This document shows positions 12,934 through 14,443 of a DNA stretch of 14,443 nt, one piece after another; within the stretch, counting starts at the first letter, position 1; every line of letters starts with the position of its first letter. The notes under the pieces were generated by a model. That model was not told the origin of the DNA. It saw only the letters and a program-made list of their open reading frames with translations, and made no database searches. A program made the translations under genes and the position numbers. The DNA comes from RGIG7949 sp045628845 (lineage in GTDB: Bacteria > Bacillota > Clostridia > Oscillospirales > Oscillospiraceae): positions 1-14,443 of the forward strand of contig JAZQQE010000086.1 of assembly GCA_045628845.1 (NCBI GenBank), given 5' to 3'.

Positions 12934-14394
12934 ATGAGCAAAACTTATATCGAACCCGCAAATACCCTGCCCGTATATGACGAGTGCGACGTGCTCGTAG
13001 TCGGCAGCGGCGCTGCCGGTCATAGTGCTGCTGTTGCGGCTGCCCGCGCCGGCGCGAAGGTCATTCTCATGGAGCGCTACGGCTACTTCGGCGGCGATGT
13101 CACCGGTGCTTACGTGCTTCTCATCCCCACCCTCAACTACGGCACTCACTCCATGAACCGTGGTCTTCTCGAAGAGTGGTTCACCCGCCTCGACAAGAAC
13201 GCCCCCGGTTCCTACATCGGACCCGCCCTCAAGTATGTCGGCAAGGACGTCCCCTATATCTGCGACAAGTATATGCCCTATGAAGGCTGCGTAAACAACC
13301 GTCAGGAGCCCAACACTCCGCTTCGCTCCATGTACATAGAGCCCACTCAGCTCAAGCTCGAGATGGACGCCATGGTTCAGGAGCAGCCCAACATCAAGGC
13401 TCTTCTCCACAGCTGGGGCACCAAGCCCATCGTCGAAGACAACGTCGTCAAGGGCGTCATCTTCGAGTCCAAGGAAGGCCGCAAGGCTATCTTTGCCAAG
13501 GTCGTTATCGATGCTACCGGTGACGGTGACCTCTTCTCTCAGGCCGGCGTCCAGTCTCAGGACAGCAAGATCAGCGACTTCGATCACCGCGACGACCAGA
13601 CCGCCCTCGTTTGGCGTGCCGGCGGCGTCAACTACAAGGCCTTTGCCGATATCCGCCTGAAGAGCCAGAAGACCTTCATGTCCTTCCTGAACGAGCTGTG
13701 GGAAGTCGCCGGTTACAAGACCGTTCCCTTCTCCACCGGCCGTGACGGTGTTGTCTGGTTCAACAACTGGCTCCTCGGCTATAGCTGCATCGACCTCGAT
13801 GACATGCGCAAGACCGAGTTCCTCGTCCGCAACTCCATCCGCCCGATCCTTGAGTTCTGCAAGACCGCTCTTCCCGAAGTCTTCAAGGATGCTTATCTTT
13901 ATGACGTCGCTCCTCAGCTCGGCGTTCGCTGCTCCAGAAAGCTCGACGGTGAGAAGATCATGACCACCCTCGACTTCGCCACCTACTCCAACTTCGACGA
14001 TGTCATCGCCTGGAGCCAGACCGGCGGAAGCAACGTTCCTATCGAGATCCCCTACAGCTGCATCCTTCCCAAGAAGATCGACAACCTCATCTGCCCGGGC
14101 CGTCACCTTTCCGCCGATGCCGGCGCGATCGGTGCTCTCCAGCTCATTCCTCAGTGCGCTGCTACCGGCCAGGCCGCCGGCGTTGCCGCTGCTGTCGCCG
14201 CTCTTGACAACAAGACTGCCAAGACCGTCGATATCAAGAAGGTCCAGAAGATCCTCTGCGAAGAGCAGGATGTGCCCCTTCCCCGTCAGGCCAACACCGA
14301 CAAGAGCCTCGTCGAAGAGCTCGAGTCCGTCAACTACGGCCGTGACACCGAGCGTGCCAAGAAGATCCGCGCTGCTGCCGGACTCAACTGGTAA
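12934..14394 (+). CDS. FAD-dependent oxidoreductase (FAD_oxidored family)
   Basis: 486 residues, cytoplasmic, no signal peptide. The N-terminal Rossmann motif is VLVVGSGAAGHSAAVAAARAG (GxGxxG at 24-29) with E47 binding the ribose; YGYFGGDVTG follows as the FAD-contacting loop. VVIDATGDGDLF and, near the C-terminus, CPGRHLSADAGAIGALQ with GQAAGVAA complete the family pattern. Substrate is unknown; relatives include dehydrogenases and flavoprotein partners of anaerobic redox complexes, but no partner gene is visible. The start is set by AAGGAG (12921-12926). Codon use differs from its neighbours: Lys is almost always AAG, Leu mostly CTC/CTT/CTG, Arg CGC/CGT, and Ile ATC, as in highly expressed genes. 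Monocistronic in the window; no clear terminator in the last 49 bases. Confidence 0.88.
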   Translation: MSKTYIEPANTLPVYDECDVLVVGSGAAGHSAAVAAARAGAKVILMERYGYFGGDVTGAYVLLIPTLNYGTHSMNRGLLEEWFTRLDKNAPGSYIGPALKYVGKDVPYICDKYMPYEGCVNNRQEPNTPLRSMYIEPTQLKLEMDAMVQEQPNIKALLHSWGTKPIVEDNVVKGVIFESKEGRKAIFAKVVIDATGDGDLFSQAGVQSQDSKISDFDHRDDQTALVWRAGGVNYKAFADIRLKSQKTFMSFLNELWEVAGYKTVPFSTGRDGVVWFNNWLLGYSCIDLDDMRKTEFLVRNSIRPILEFCKTALPEVFKDAYLYDVAPQLGVRCSRKLDGEKIMTTLDFATYSNFDDVIAWSQTGGSNVPIEIPYSCILPKKIDNLICPGRHLSADAGAIGALQLIPQCAATGQAAGVAAAVAALDNKTAKTVDIKKVQKILCEEQDVPLPRQANTDKSLVEELESVNYGRDTERAKKIRAAAGLNW

Positions 14395-14443
14395 TCGCTT
14401 TTTCAGGGCAAACCGAATAATTAAAAACGTCGGCTGTTTTCGT

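Noticed and set aside
12787..14106. Long minus-strand open frame (439 codons) opposite the FAD oxidoreductase gene
   Set aside because: Low-complexity Val/Asp/Gly/Glu composition produced by the biased codons of the true gene; no family signal.
14395..14443. Possible terminator after the FAD oxidoreductase gene
   Set aside because: Only a 5-bp AAAAC/GTTTT pairing is visible before the window ends; too weak to call.

Overview
The window looks like chromosomal DNA of an anaerobic, low-to-mid GC Bacillota, most likely a Clostridia lineage. The main reasons are a CwlD-type spore-cortex amidase, a clostridial DUF6873 protein, a RACo-type ferredoxin/ASKHA activator beside a DUF2284 metal-binding protein, a ferredoxin-thioredoxin-reductase-like protein, strong GGAGG-type ribosome binding sites and frequent TTG/GTG starts. 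I see no tRNA, rRNA, CRISPR array, transposase or phage gene. Most of the content is housekeeping or conserved clostridial genes packed into short operons.

Layout. (1) 3-1141, plus strand: the 3' part of a papain-fold/C39-like protein, then a small [4Fe-4S] ferredoxin-thioredoxin reductase catalytic chain and a thioredoxin, closed by a strong terminator at 1145-1180. (2) 1180-3513, minus strand: DUF2284 protein followed by a RACo-like corrinoid-activator homologue. (3) 3548-3591: back-to-back promoters that physically overlap. (4) 3623-7087, plus strand: a four-helix membrane protein, cwlD, radA (overlapping cwlD by 8 nt) and a DUF6873 GME-fold protein (overlapping radA by 17 nt). A perfect hairpin spans the radA/DUF6873 junction. 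(5) 7088-7332: a convergent intergenic region full of inverted repeats. (6) dut (minus) and rsmA (plus), divergent with about 30 bp between them. (7) 8658-8698: a bidirectional terminator. (8) 8712-12692, minus strand: an operon in transcription order zinc-ribbon membrane protein, TPM-domain protein, SPFH protein, lipoprotein cyclophilin. The first three match the order and architecture of ydjG-ydjH-ydjI of Bacillus subtilis, which work with a PspA paralogue in membrane stress, but no pspA is visible here. (9) 12693-12933: a divergent promoter region with a palindrome over a -35 box. (10) 12934-14394, plus strand: a FAD-dependent oxidoreductase with strongly biased codon use, suggesting high expression.

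How the genes may work together. The FTR-like protein and thioredoxin should form a ferredoxin-driven thiol-reduction pair. The DUF2284/RACo pair should use low-potential electrons and ATP to reactivate a corrinoid protein encoded elsewhere. The ydjGHI-like operon is a membrane-associated stress module, possibly with an exported foldase. I found no clearly undescribed system. The best leads are the pspA-less YdjGHI module with three zinc ribbons on its SPFH protein, the DUF6873 protein with its start codon inside a hairpin, and the inverted-repeat cluster at 7206-7295.
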